The notes below the pieces were generated by a model. That model was not told the DNA's origin and searched no databases. It was given only the letters and a program-made list of their open reading frames with translations. A DNA stretch of 64,000 bases, from assembly GCA_947492525.1 (NCBI GenBank), contig CANLNQ010000008.1, positions 124,001 through 188,000 of the forward strand. The letters are read 5' to 3'. The translations under genes were made by a program, and so were the position numbers. The DNA comes from an uncultured Granulosicoccus sp. (lineage in GTDB: Bacteria; Pseudomonadota; Gammaproteobacteria; Granulosicoccales; Granulosicoccaceae). Of the stretch, positions 48,285 through 57,924 are shown piece after piece (position 1 is the first letter of the stretch; the number at the start of each line of letters is the position of its first letter).

Positions 48285-50696
48285 CTAGCCCCTGACGTTT
48301 CTGTATTGCGGATCATAGAGGCATGGGTCTACTACCGATGCATTCACGGCCTCGCCGATCACTTCAACCTGCAGACGGCTGCCAGGTGTGGTGAACGCTG
48401 TTTCCACAAAGCCCATGGCGATGTTCTTGCCGACCCGGTGGCCCCAGCCGGCGGAGCTGACGGTGCCGACTACCCGACCGTCAGAGATCATGCTGTCGCC
48501 CGGTTGGGCAGGGGCGTGACTGCAGTCGAGCACAAGGGTGACGAATCGCGGTTCTTGCGATGCCTTTTGCAGCGCCTGTTTACCCACGAAATCGTTCTTG
48601 CCCAGATCGACGAAGCGGCCCAGGGCAGACTCCAGTGGATTGAATTCGGTAATCAGGTCTGCCTTCCAGTGCCGGTAGCCTTTCTCCAGTCTCATCGACT
48701 CGACTGCATGGGAGCCGAACAGGCGCAGTCCTTCCGGTTCTCCGGCCTGGCGCAGTGCCGACCAGGCAGCATACAGCTGAGCATTCGGAACATGGATCTC
48801 GTAAGCCAGCTCTCCGGAGAAACTGACGGCCATGACAACGGCAGGAGCTATGCCGATGAATGCCTTGCGAACCGAGAGCCATGGAAAGGCGCTGGCTGAC
48901 CAGTCATCGCGTGACACTGCCGAGAGCACCTTGCGGGCGTCTGGTCCGGCCAGCACGAGGATCGTGAAGTCATTGGTCAGTGAGCGGACCGTGACCGAGC
49001 CATCCTCGGGCAAGTGAGCATCCAGCCAGTCCTTGTCGTGAAATTCGGCAGCCGCGGCCGATCCATACCAGATGGTGTCATCGTCCAGTGTGGCAAGCGT
49101 TGCTTCGGCCTTGATGTTGCCGTGGTGATTCAGCAGGTAGACCAGGGATACCTTGCCCTTGCCTTTCTTGATGCGGCTGCAGCACATCCGGTCGAGCCAG
49201 TCCATGGCGCCGGGACCGGTAATCTCGAATCGGTTGAAGCCGTTGACTTCCGTGAGACCAACGGCGTTCTGCACGGCATCGACTTCGGCCGCGACGACAT
49301 CGAATGTCTCGTTGAAATGGTAGCCATGGGTTTCGGTGAAATCGCTGTCCGGCTTGAAATAGGCGGCTCGTTCCCAACCATTGACGACACCGAATTCTGC
49401 ACCCTCGGCTGCAAGAATGGGGGTCAGTGGTGTGGTTTTCATGGGGCGACCTGCCGGCCGATGCTCATGTGGCAGATGAAAACGGAATTCGTTCTGGTAA
49501 TCCTCTATTGCCTTCAATGCGCAGAGTTCCACATTGGCATGCGTGGTGAAACGCCTGGGATCTATGACCCAGGTATCGTACTCGGCTTCACCGTGAACGA
49601 TCTGTTGCGCCAGCAGCCAGCCGTGCCCGCCGCCTTCCCCCAGTCCGGCGCGCAGGCCGATGATGCAGAACGCATTGCGTTTGCCGGGTATGGGACCCAC
49701 CAGGGGAGCACCGTCAATGGTGTAGGTAATCGGGCCATTGATGATGGTGTGGATACCGGCTTCTTCGATGACCGGCATGCGCTTGAAGACGTTCTCCAGC
49801 ACCGGGAGTACGCGATCGGTATCCTCCGGGCACAGTGCATTGACAAAATGCGGATCGATACCGTCCATGCCCCAGGTGCGGCAGTCCTGCTCGTAGAATC
49901 CGATCAGCAAACCATCCTTTTCCTGACGGGAATAGAAATCGTCTATCGGGCAGCGCAGCAGGGGGACACGGTGGTCCAGTGCCTGGATTTCCGGCACCGG
50001 CTCGGTCAGGAAGTACTGGTGCTCCATGGAGCTCACCGGGTGGTGGACGCCCATCATCGCGCCGACTTCATTGACGCGGTAACCGCAGGCATTGACCACG
50101 ATCTCGCAGTCGATGTCACCGCTATCGGTATGGACGGTCCAGCTATCATCCTTGCGTTGCGTCAGACCGGTTACCGGTGTGTTGCGATAGACCTCCGCCC
50201 CCGCCTTTCGAGCTCGACGAGCCAGGGCCTGGCAGAGTTGAGCGGGATCGATATCGCCGTCCATGCCATCCCACAAGCCGCCAAGAAGCCCGTCCGTCGT
50301 GATGAGTGGATGGCGCCGCGCGCACTCGTCGGCATCGAGTATCTCGTATTCCACACCCATGGCCTTGGCCATGCTTGCAAAATGTCGATAGCCATCCATG
50401 GTTGTTCGGGAGTTGGCCAGGCGAATACCACCATCCCCGTGGTGGTAATTGATCGGATAATCCGGATCTTCCGCCAGTTCCTTGTAGAGCTTTATCGAAT
50501 GGCTTTTCAGCGCGACCATTGTCTGTGTCATGCCGAAGTTGGTCACCTGTGCGGCCGAATGCCAGGTGGTGCCTGAAGTCAGTTCGTCGCGCTCGACCAG
50601 AACGACATCGGTCCAGCCTTCCTGCGTCAGATGGTAGAGCGTCGAACAGCCCGCTATTCCGCCGCCGATGACTACCACTCTTGTCTGCTTTTTCAT
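48285..50696 (-). CDS. FAD-dependent dimethylglycine/sarcosine dehydrogenase-like protein
   Basis: An 803-residue two-part enzyme. The N-terminal half is a DAO-type FAD oxidoreductase with the dinucleotide-binding VVVIGGGIAGCSTLYHL (residues 6-22), TSGTTWHSAAQVTNFG near the flavin attachment site and IDGAPLVGPIPG. The C-terminal half (about 430-800) is a GcvT-like tetrahydrofolate-binding domain with VNGFNRFEITGPGA, SFSGELAYEIHVPNAQLYAAW, ESMRLEKGYRHWKADL and NPLESALGRFVDL. This architecture oxidatively demethylates dimethylglycine, sarcosine or related methylamines and loads the one-carbon unit on folate. It follows the LysR gene on the same strand after 87 bp. Exact substrate is undecided. 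Confidence 0.88.
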   Translation of the reverse strand: MKKQTRVVVIGGGIAGCSTLYHLTQEGWTDVVLVERDELTSGTTWHSAAQVTNFGMTQTMVALKSHSIKLYKELAEDPDYPINYHHGDGGIRLANSRTTMDGYRHFASMAKAMGVEYEILDADECARRHPLITTDGLLGGLWDGMDGDIDPAQLCQALARRARKAGAEVYRNTPVTGLTQRKDDSWTVHTDSGDIDCEIVVNACGYRVNEVGAMMGVHHPVSSMEHQYFLTEPVPEIQALDHRVPLLRCPIDDFYSRQEKDGLLIGFYEQDCRTWGMDGIDPHFVNALCPEDTDRVLPVLENVFKRMPVIEEAGIHTIINGPITYTIDGAPLVGPIPGKRNAFCIIGLRAGLGEGGGHGWLLAQQIVHGEAEYDTWVIDPRRFTTHANVELCALKAIEDYQNEFRFHLPHEHRPAGRPMKTTPLTPILAAEGAEFGVVNGWERAAYFKPDSDFTETHGYHFNETFDVVAAEVDAVQNAVGLTEVNGFNRFEITGPGAMDWLDRMCCSRIKKGKGKVSLVYLLNHHGNIKAEATLATLDDDTIWYGSAAAAEFHDKDWLDAHLPEDGSVTVRSLTNDFTILVLAGPDARKVLSAVSRDDWSASAFPWLSVRKAFIGIAPAVVMAVSFSGELAYEIHVPNAQLYAAWSALRQAGEPEGLRLFGSHAVESMRLEKGYRHWKADLITEFNPLESALGRFVDLGKNDFVGKQALQKASQEPRFVTLVLDCSHAPAQPGDSMISDGRVVGTVSSAGWGHRVGKNIAMGFVETAFTTPGSRLQVEVIGEAVNASVVDPCLYDPQYRNVRG

Positions 50697-50783
50697 GATC
50701 CGATGATACCGACAGTTGGAAGTCTGGATTGAGCCAGTACTGCAGGCCGATCGTCAATCGAATTCAGCTTGTTTTCGTAAAAC

Positions 50784-51764
50784 TTAATCTTGAGTTTGGA
50801 CAAGCTGAAAGGACTCGCCCAACCAGGCGCAATCCCGTTGCGCCGGTTCGACAACGCTGGTTTGCAGGATGTCTCTCAGCATGCTGGCGATGTCGCTGGC
50901 CACGGCCGCAGCCCAGTGGCGGTGATGGAGCAGGGAGATGGTGCGGGAGAAGGGAGCAAAGGGAAGAGGGTGGATATCGATATGATCGTGGAATCGCTGC
51001 GCTCGCCGATAGCCAACCATGGTTGACAGGGCCCAGCCGTTGCCATTGGCAATCAGGGCGAAAAGAGCCTGGTTGCTGTCCAGCGCCATGTTGCTGTTGA
51101 GGTAGAGGCGCAATCTGGACAGGTGGGTATCTACCTGTCGGCCAAGGGCCAGCGTTCTGTCGTAGCGCAGAAACGGCAAGGTCGCCAGATCGTCGAGCCT
51201 GACGGGACCTTCTGGCAGATAGCCTCGTGGCACCGCCAGTATGAATGGATCGTTCAGCAAGGGAATTTCGAGCACGTCAGGCGGTAGCTCCATCGGATTC
51301 GCCGCGATTCCGGTATCCAGCTCGTTGGCGGCAATGGCCTGAATGATGCGCGTCGATGTCGCCGTGGTGAGAGACAATTGAGTCGGCCGGTAGGTATCGG
51401 CCAACGCCGTTGCCAACTGCGGGCTGACATCGGTATCGAAATCATCGATGATGCCGATCCGCAATGACTTGAGCGCGCCCTGATCATCGCTGAGAAGTTC
51501 CGCTGCGCCCAGACGCAGATGCTGCAGGGCAATGCTCACCTGAAACAGATAGGCTCGCCCATGATGTGTCAATTCCATGGGGCGTCGATTGTGCACGACT
51601 AGCGATCTTCCCAATGCCGCTTCCAGTTGTTTCAGTTGCTGAGATGCGGCAGGGGCGGACATGTTCAATCTGCTGGCTGCCTCCTGGATGGAACCTGTGC
51701 GTGATAGCTCGTCAAGCACTTCGAGCGCCTTGAGACTGACTGTGTCACTGAGTTTGGAAAGCAT
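50784..51764 (-). CDS. LysR-family transcriptional regulator
   Basis: A 326-residue DNA-binding regulator. The N-terminal winged helix reads KALEVLDELSRTGSIQEAASRLNMSAPAASQQLKQLEAALGRSLVVHNRRPMELTHHG, and the C-terminal two-lobed ligand domain runs from about residue 95 (LRIGIIDDFDTDVSP). It lies upstream of and parallel to the dimethylglycine-dehydrogenase-like gene, not divergent as is usual for LysR genes, so control of that gene is likely but not certain. No Shine-Dalgarno is evident before its ATG. Confidence 0.9.
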   Translation of the reverse strand: MLSKLSDTVSLKALEVLDELSRTGSIQEAASRLNMSAPAASQQLKQLEAALGRSLVVHNRRPMELTHHGRAYLFQVSIALQHLRLGAAELLSDDQGALKSLRIGIIDDFDTDVSPQLATALADTYRPTQLSLTTATSTRIIQAIAANELDTGIAANPMELPPDVLEIPLLNDPFILAVPRGYLPEGPVRLDDLATLPFLRYDRTLALGRQVDTHLSRLRLYLNSNMALDSNQALFALIANGNGWALSTMVGYRRAQRFHDHIDIHPLPFAPFSRTISLLHHRHWAAAVASDIASMLRDILQTSVVEPAQRDCAWLGESFQLVQTQD

Positions 51765-52022
51765 GGAGAGGATTCTACCGTGCCTGAGGCGCTAAACCCA
51801 CCGAGCTGATCGTGTGCTTGTGCCACGCGCGTGCGTGAACATGGCCGTCAGTGCTCGCTCGATGCGGGTAAGGCAGGCACGTGCCATGCGCATGCAACGC
51901 GCCTGCGGGAATTTGTTCGGGAGTCGTCTTCATCGAAGGCGTGTACGCAGCGACAAGTGTCTTGAGCGGACAGGTCCAACTGGAGTATGGTCATGGGTCC
52001 TTGAGAAATGGAGCGGTATGTC

Positions 52023-52910
52023 ATGCGATCGGATTTGCTGGTTTCCTTCATGCTGTTTGCCACGCTGCAATGGTGGTCCTCTGCTGTGCTGGCCGGCGAG
52101 ATCACGGCTCATCGGTTCGCCTCTGACACGCTTGATCGGGATTATCCCTACACCATTTATCTGCCTGATGGCTACGAAGAGGATGATCTGCATTATCCGG
52201 CCCTGTACCTGTTGCATGGTTCCGGAGGGAACGAGAACACCTGGGCGGTCGATGGCCGTGTTCAACAGACCCTGGATGAATTGATCGACGCTGGCGAGAT
52301 ACCGCCGATGATCGTCATCATGCCGGGGAGTCTTTCCTGGTGGGTCGATGGCTACAACGAAAATGCACGCACGGCATTCTTCGATGATCTGATTCCGCAT
52401 ATCGAACAGTCCTGGGCCGTTATCCCCGAGCGCCGGGGACGGTTGGTCGCCGGACTGTCGGCAGGGGGCTATGGCGCAGTGAATTTTTCGCTGGAAAGGC
52501 CCGATCTCTTTGCGGCAGCTTCGGCTTTGAGCCCAGCCGTCTATATACCGCTACCGCCTCCAAATTCATCGGCGCATCGTGTAGCCACCTATCAGGGAGA
52601 GAATGGCGAGTTTGACCCCGAGCTCTGGGAGCGCCTCAACTACACCAATTACATCGAATCGTACAAGGAGCAGGATCTGATCGTTCCCATGTACATCAAC
52701 TCGGGTGATCATGACGTGTTCAACATTGCCTATCACGGAGCTGTTCTGTTCGATACCTTATTGCAGCATCAGCCCGGACAGGTGGAGTTTCGCGTCGTGG
52801 ATGGGGATCATGAATGGTCGGTCTGGATTGACGGATTGCATGACGCCTTGCCATACATGGCACGCCATGTCAGTCGCCCCATGGGCAAGACGCCTGTCGG
52901 GGTGAACTGA
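52023..52910 (+). CDS. Secreted alpha/beta-hydrolase (putative esterase family)
   Basis: A 295-residue hydrolase of the esterase D/feruloyl-esterase-like family (PF00756 type). A signal peptide (MRSDLLVSFMLFATLQWWSSAVLAGE) targets it for export. The oxyanion region is YLLHGSGGNENTW and the nucleophile is Ser146 in GLSAGGYGA; Asp in NSGDHDVFN and His in VDGDHEWSVWIDGL complete the triad. Start at 52023 has GGAG 9 nt upstream and gives the better signal peptide than the ATG at 52008. Relatives cleave siderophores, sugar esters, acylated glycans or formylglutathione; substrate is unknown. Confidence 0.85.
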   Translation: MRSDLLVSFMLFATLQWWSSAVLAGEITAHRFASDTLDRDYPYTIYLPDGYEEDDLHYPALYLLHGSGGNENTWAVDGRVQQTLDELIDAGEIPPMIVIMPGSLSWWVDGYNENARTAFFDDLIPHIEQSWAVIPERRGRLVAGLSAGGYGAVNFSLERPDLFAAASALSPAVYIPLPPPNSSAHRVATYQGENGEFDPELWERLNYTNYIESYKEQDLIVPMYINSGDHDVFNIAYHGAVLFDTLLQHQPGQVEFRVVDGDHEWSVWIDGLHDALPYMARHVSRPMGKTPVGVN

Positions 52911-52998
52911 GAAGAGGGTCACCGGCGGACAGCGCACTTGGCTGACGTGTGGAAGCTTGCACCGCGTTCACGGTTGATGATCGGTAGCGATCTGGAGT

Positions 52999-53424
52999 CT
53001 ATCGGCTGGTTGCCGGTTCACGCACAAGATTCGGTATGCCGAGTTGGTCGATCAGCTGAGCAATATTGTCTGCTTTGAAGGGTTTTTCGATGCATTGAGC
53101 CGCTCCGGAGCGCAAGAGATGATCGCGCATCTCCGCACAGAACTCGCTGGACATCATCCAGACCGCCAAACCGGGATACTGCGTCTGCGCGTGTTTCAGA
53201 AGTTGTTCTCCATCGGTAACGTCCGGCATTCGCAAATCGCTGATCATCACATCGACTCGGGAGTTGGCCAGCACATCGGTTGCTGCATCGGGGCCCTTGG
53301 CAATGATGACGTCACATCCTGTGCGCTTCAGTACCCTGGAGAACAGCGACAGCATCATGTCGTCATCATCCACCAGACAAATGCTTGGCTTGCGCATCGC
53401 ACCTTCATTCTCAATGTCAGACAT
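52999..53424 (-). CDS. Stand-alone response regulator receiver protein
   Basis: A 141-residue single-domain CheY-like protein. ICLVDDDDMML carries the acidic metal site, the phosphoacceptor is Asp63 in VMISDLRMPDV, and the conserved Ser and Lys are in VWMMSSE and CIEKPFKADN. It has no output domain. The ATG at 53424 has GGAG 6 nt upstream; the open frame continues to 53484. It is divergent from the CHASE hybrid kinase at 53836, with 411 bp between them, so it may receive phosphate from that kinase. Confidence 0.88.
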   Translation of the reverse strand: MSDIENEGAMRKPSICLVDDDDMMLSLFSRVLKRTGCDVIIAKGPDAATDVLANSRVDVMISDLRMPDVTDGEQLLKHAQTQYPGLAVWMMSSEFCAEMRDHLLRSGAAQCIEKPFKADNIAQLIDQLGIPNLVREPATSR

Positions 53425-53835
53425 GATGTTCTCCGGAGTCGAGTTTCTTTCTGTGAGGATCTGAAAACAGGAATCAATAGTCATGCCGACTGCCTGTTCC
53501 TTGCAGCCACCATGGCGCTACTGGTATATGTCGGAGATTGTTACCCTGTTACTTAATGCGATCGTGTGATTTGTGACAGAGACGTGGAAGTGATCCGGTT
53601 TCCCGTCGAGAGGCGCATAAACTCTTGATTCAGGGGCATTAATATCGATGGCTCACTGTTTGTCCGGTACGTTGACACCTCATGGGTCTCGTCAGCTCAG
53701 GGAGGCAGGCGTTCAGCGTGAGCGGCTGTCGTCGATTTCCGGCATGCCTAGTGCTGCGTAAATCGCGACAGAAAACACGTCATGGCTTGCCTGCTTCAGG
53801 TAGACGTGATTCCGGGAGCTGAAACTGGAAGCATG
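53425..53835. other. Intergenic region between receiver gene and hybrid kinase
   Basis: About 411 bp between divergent genes. No additional gene, RNA, repeat or strong promoter was recognised. A TTGACA at 53672 lacks a matching -10 element. The region probably holds both promoters. Confidence 0.5.
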
Positions 53836-56800
53836 ATGGACCGTCTCAACGTACGACAATCACTGGTACCGCTGTGTACCTTCATGCTGTTGCTGATCGT
53901 TTCGGTCATCGGCTGGCAGGCAGCGCGCGACATGCTCCATCAGCGGTCACTGGCTCGGTTCGAGCTGGAGACCGGTTATCTCAATCAGCAGATCCAGTCA
54001 CGTTTCGACACCTACGCACAAGTGCTGAGGGGGGGCGTAGGTCTGTTCAACGGATCCGAGAGAGTCTCTCGGGAAGAGTGGCGAAACTACGTCGCCGAGT
54101 TGTCCCTGCCGGTGTATTTTCCCGGAATCCAGGGCGTCGGTTTCAGTCGCTGGCTGGGTGGCCGGGCAGCATTGGACGAGCACGTTGCACGCACCAGGGC
54201 CCAAGGGTTTCCAGACTACGAGGTACAACCGGCAGGTAATCGGGATATCTATACGGCCGTCGAGTTCCTCGAGCCATTTGACATGCGCAACCGCAAGGCC
54301 TTCGGTTACGACATGTATTCGCAAAGCACCCGCCGTGCGGCAATGGACAGAGCCCGGGATACAGGTCAGCCAGCCTTGTCCGGCAAGGTCGAACTCGTGC
54401 AGGAGATCACCAGCTTCAAACAGGCCGGTTTCCTGTTGTATCTGCCAGTGTATGCCTCGCGGGACCATCCGCAGACGCTGGAAGAGCGGCGGGAGCAACT
54501 GGCCGGTTTTGTCTACAGTCCGTTCCGGGCCAACGATCTGATGAAGGGCATCCTGCAGAAAGGGTTGTCTACCATCAGTTTCCGGATCTATGACGAGTCG
54601 CCCTCCGTCGAAAATTCCCTGTTATATGACGGTGAGCAGGATCTGTCTGTGGAGCGCCATGGTGTTCCCGCCCAGTTCACCACCATGAGATACCTGACGA
54701 TTGCCGGTAGACAGTGGAGTATCGAATACCTGTCCACGCCGTCGTTCACCCAGATCGAAGATTCCGCGTTTCCGTGGGCACTACTGGCGACTGGCCTGTT
54801 GCTCAGTACGCTGGCGGCAGGGGTGGCGTACATGCTTCTGTCGGCTCGTGCTCGAGTACTGAAACGTACATCCGAACTCAGAAAGCAGGAAGATCTGAAT
54901 CTGGTGTTGCTGGAGAATCTGGCGGAGAGCGTTGTTTCCTGCGATGCGCAGATGAACATAACCATCTTCAACAAGACGGCCAGAAAGTGGCATTCGGGCG
55001 ATCTCCGTATCGTCCCGGCGGAACGCTGGACAAGCTACTTCAAATTTCTGGATCTCGATGGCAAGACACCGCTGAGATATTCAGACTGTCCTCTGCATCG
55101 TGCGGTCAAGGGTGAGTCCATCAAGGATGCAGAATTCTGTATCGAGGCCAGAGGACAGGAGTTGCGCTACGTTCTCGTCAGTGGTGGCCCCTTGCCTGAC
55201 AGGGATGGCGAGAAAACGGGCGCGGTCATCTCGATGCGTGATATCACCGAGCAGCGCAAGGCGCTGGAACGGTTGAAGAGGCAACAGGGATTCCTGCGTG
55301 ATGTCATAGACAACATTCCGAATCTTATCAGCGCCAGAGACAGGAACGGCAAGTACGTTCTGGCGAACAAGGCCTATTCGGAAAGCCTTTTCGGCGTCAC
55401 TCCGGATCAGTTGATCGCCGCCGGAGAAACGGTGTTTGCCGGAGAGCCATTGCAGATCGGTCCGCTGGCCAGTAGCGAGCTCAAGGAAAATCTGGAAGTC
55501 ATCGAGACTGAGGTGCGATCGGATTCCGTGCAGAGAATCTATGACGTGAACGGTGAGCCGAGGTGGTTCAGTATCGGCAAGCTTGCCATAGCCTCCAACA
55601 GCAGTGAGGAGAATATCGTGTTGGCAGTCGCTGCGGATATCACGCAGCTCAAGATCAGCCAGGACCGAATCAGCCGCATGAATGATGAGCTGGAGAGCCG
55701 TGTCAGACAACGTACGCGCAGTCTGAAGGAGGTCAACCGCGAGCTGGATGCCGCAAGGCTCGCTGCAGAAGAGGCCAACCGGGCAAAGTCCTCGTTCCTG
55801 GCGGCCATGAGTCATGAGATAAGAACACCCATGAACGGTGTCGTGGGCATGGTGGAGGTTCTGATGTCGGAATCGTCAAGCGGAGAGATGAAACGGTCCT
55901 TGCAGACCGTTCAGGATTCTGCTTTTTCGCTACTGAGAATCATCGATGACATTCTGGATTTCTCCAAGATCGAAGCGGGACATTTCGAGATGGAGGAAAC
56001 CGAAGTTCAGCTGGAAAAGCTGGTTGAAAGCGTGGTCAGCGCCTCGGTGCCACTTGCCAGAAAAGGCAACGTCATGCTTACCCAGTTCATAGATCCGTGC
56101 ATCCCCGACAGGATACTTGCCGACCCGACACGTATCCGGCAGATTCTCAACAATCTGGTGGGTAACGCCGTGAAGTTCAGCGGTGGGCGTGGTGATCGTA
56201 TCGGTCGTGTCAAGGTGAGTGTCGAGATGTCTTCCGATGAACCCATGACCGTGGACATTGCCATCAAAGACAATGGCGTTGGCATTGCAGCCGACACCCT
56301 GGAGAACATCTTCGATTCCTTCGTGCAGGCGGAATCCTCCACCACGCGTCGATTTGGAGGTTCCGGATTGGGCCTGACCATCTGCAAGCGCATCGTGAGC
56401 TTGCTCGGCGGCGAGATTTCGGTCGAGAGTGAGCTGGGTCAGGGATCGACATTCAAGGTCGTCCTGCCCTTGAGTCCGTTGGGAGACTCAAGCCCGATGC
56501 CACAAGCGGATCTGGACGGCGTCACGTGTCTGGTGATGCCGGCGGATGAATATGAGGCGGAGGATCTGTCTATCTATCTGAGGCATGCCAATGCGGATGT
56601 GCGTGTCGTGTCGCGGCTGGCAGAGATCACCGAGATTGCCGCGAGCATCAATGAGCCGATAGTCTTGCTACGGTCGGGCATGCAGGCCGCCGCGGAAAGC
56701 CTGTTCACTGACCCCGATGCCGTGCCGGATATCCGCCATGTCCTGTTGGTGAGTGATTCGAGTACTCAGCGTATCGACATCCGACGTGCGTCCCTGGTAA

Positions 56801-57846
56801 CACGAGGAGGCAAGATCGAGATGGAGACCGTTGTCATTGATTCCGATGGACTACGACGTGACACCTTGCTCGAAGCGGTCACGGTAGCCGTTGGACGGGC
56901 CTCGCCGAAAGTGCTGGAGGATGAGTTCAATGAGCCTGCACTGGCGAAGATCAAGTGTCTGAGTGTCGAAGCTGCATTGTCAGCGGGCCGTTTGATATTG
57001 GTCGTGGAGGATGATCCCGTGAATCGCATGGTGCTTCGTCGGCAATTGACACTACTCGGGCATACGGCTGAATTCGTTGACAATGGTGAAGAGGCGCTCG
57101 AAGCCTGGCGTGATAACGCTTACGGCCTGGTCTGTACGGATCTGCATATGCCTGTCATGGATGGTTATCAGCTGACTCGCCATATCAGGGAGGAAGAATC
57201 GGATAGCGGGCGCGCAAGAACACCGGTCATTGCATTGACCGCGAATGCGCTCAATGGTGAATCTCGACGCGCCGAAGAGGCGGGTGTGGATGATTACCTG
57301 ACCAAGCCGATCAGACTGACCTTGTTGCAGGCGGCGCTGGAACGCTTCATTCCGCCAGACCATGAGCGCGGTGCCATTGAGCCTTTCGCTGGAGGCATGG
57401 CTCTGCCCGACACGGCACATGGCAGCGTGGACGTGCCGATCGAATTTCCCTCGTCGCTGGATGGCGCCGCCAATGAGCCGTTGCAAGCCGACCAGGATGA
57501 AATGCTCGTGTTCGATCCCGATGCGCTGGTCTCCCTGCTGGGCGATGATCCGGACGTGCTGGCTGAATGCCTGCAGGAGTACATTGCGTCCCTGAGAAAC
57601 GTCGGATCTCGTCTGGCCACTTCGCTGCGCGAGGAGGACTGGCAGACGGTCGACCAGCTGGCTCACCAACTCAAGTCAGGTTCCTTGTCGGTCGGATCGC
57701 TGGAAATCTGGAAGCTGTGTGGCAGGTTTCAGGCAGCCTGCAATGACTCGGTGAACCCACTGGGCCCTGAGGATGCAGACAAGCTGGAATCCGCAATCGC
57801 TCGCGCCACCACGGTCATCGGACGATACATCGAGTCTGCTGCATGA
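53836..57846 (+). CDS. CHASE-domain hybrid histidine kinase, paralogue of the gene at 39926
   Basis: A 1336-residue phosphorelay sensor with the same domain order as its paralogue: two membrane helices around a CHASE domain (FDTYAQVLRGGVGLFNGS, GVGFSRWLGG), PAS-like regions, HisKA with His660 in MSHEIRTPMNG, ATPase, a degenerate receiver, an intact receiver with Asp1102 in VCTDLHMPVMDG, and HPt with His1277 in LAHQLKSGS. The start at 53836 was chosen because it aligns residue for residue with the paralogue's N-terminus and GGAAG lies 5 nt upstream; ATG codons at 53833 and 53782 are also in frame. A receiver gene diverges from it. A strong hairpin terminator follows. Confidence 0.9.
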   Translation: MDRLNVRQSLVPLCTFMLLLIVSVIGWQAARDMLHQRSLARFELETGYLNQQIQSRFDTYAQVLRGGVGLFNGSERVSREEWRNYVAELSLPVYFPGIQGVGFSRWLGGRAALDEHVARTRAQGFPDYEVQPAGNRDIYTAVEFLEPFDMRNRKAFGYDMYSQSTRRAAMDRARDTGQPALSGKVELVQEITSFKQAGFLLYLPVYASRDHPQTLEERREQLAGFVYSPFRANDLMKGILQKGLSTISFRIYDESPSVENSLLYDGEQDLSVERHGVPAQFTTMRYLTIAGRQWSIEYLSTPSFTQIEDSAFPWALLATGLLLSTLAAGVAYMLLSARARVLKRTSELRKQEDLNLVLLENLAESVVSCDAQMNITIFNKTARKWHSGDLRIVPAERWTSYFKFLDLDGKTPLRYSDCPLHRAVKGESIKDAEFCIEARGQELRYVLVSGGPLPDRDGEKTGAVISMRDITEQRKALERLKRQQGFLRDVIDNIPNLISARDRNGKYVLANKAYSESLFGVTPDQLIAAGETVFAGEPLQIGPLASSELKENLEVIETEVRSDSVQRIYDVNGEPRWFSIGKLAIASNSSEENIVLAVAADITQLKISQDRISRMNDELESRVRQRTRSLKEVNRELDAARLAAEEANRAKSSFLAAMSHEIRTPMNGVVGMVEVLMSESSSGEMKRSLQTVQDSAFSLLRIIDDILDFSKIEAGHFEMEETEVQLEKLVESVVSASVPLARKGNVMLTQFIDPCIPDRILADPTRIRQILNNLVGNAVKFSGGRGDRIGRVKVSVEMSSDEPMTVDIAIKDNGVGIAADTLENIFDSFVQAESSTTRRFGGSGLGLTICKRIVSLLGGEISVESELGQGSTFKVVLPLSPLGDSSPMPQADLDGVTCLVMPADEYEAEDLSIYLRHANADVRVVSRLAEITEIAASINEPIVLLRSGMQAAAESLFTDPDAVPDIRHVLLVSDSSTQRIDIRRASLVTRGGKIEMETVVIDSDGLRRDTLLEAVTVAVGRASPKVLEDEFNEPALAKIKCLSVEAALSAGRLILVVEDDPVNRMVLRRQLTLLGHTAEFVDNGEEALEAWRDNAYGLVCTDLHMPVMDGYQLTRHIREEESDSGRARTPVIALTANALNGESRRAEEAGVDDYLTKPIRLTLLQAALERFIPPDHERGAIEPFAGGMALPDTAHGSVDVPIEFPSSLDGAANEPLQADQDEMLVFDPDALVSLLGDDPDVLAECLQEYIASLRNVGSRLATSLREEDWQTVDQLAHQLKSGSLSVGSLEIWKLCGRFQAACNDSVNPLGPEDADKLESAIARATTVIGRYIESAA

Positions 57847-57869
57847 ATGATTGGGTCTGGAGAGGTGGA

Positions 57870-57898
57870 TGATGGCTCAGGTCCGGTCTGAGCCATCA
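57870..57898. terminator. Bidirectional hairpin terminator
   Basis: TGATGGCTCAG (57870-57880) pairs perfectly over 11 bp with CTGAGCCATCA (57888-57898) around a 7-nt loop, between the convergent hybrid kinase and monooxygenase-domain genes. A short pyrimidine-rich tract follows on the plus strand. Confidence 0.65.
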
Positions 57899-57924
57899 CT
57901 GTCTTTGCCGATGTCCGCCCCGCG

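Noticed and set aside
48060-48899. Plus-strand frame after the DUF2256 gene, possible C-terminal partner (DUF3253)
   Set aside because: No DUF3253-like pattern is visible and most of the frame is antisense to the FAD oxidoreductase.
49014-50576. A 520-codon plus-strand frame
   Set aside because: Fully antisense to the dimethylglycine-dehydrogenase-like gene; composition reads as a shadow with no motif.
51814-52022. Extra gene in the LysR-esterase gap
   Set aside because: Frames there are short, lack motifs, and run into the esterase gene in a different frame.
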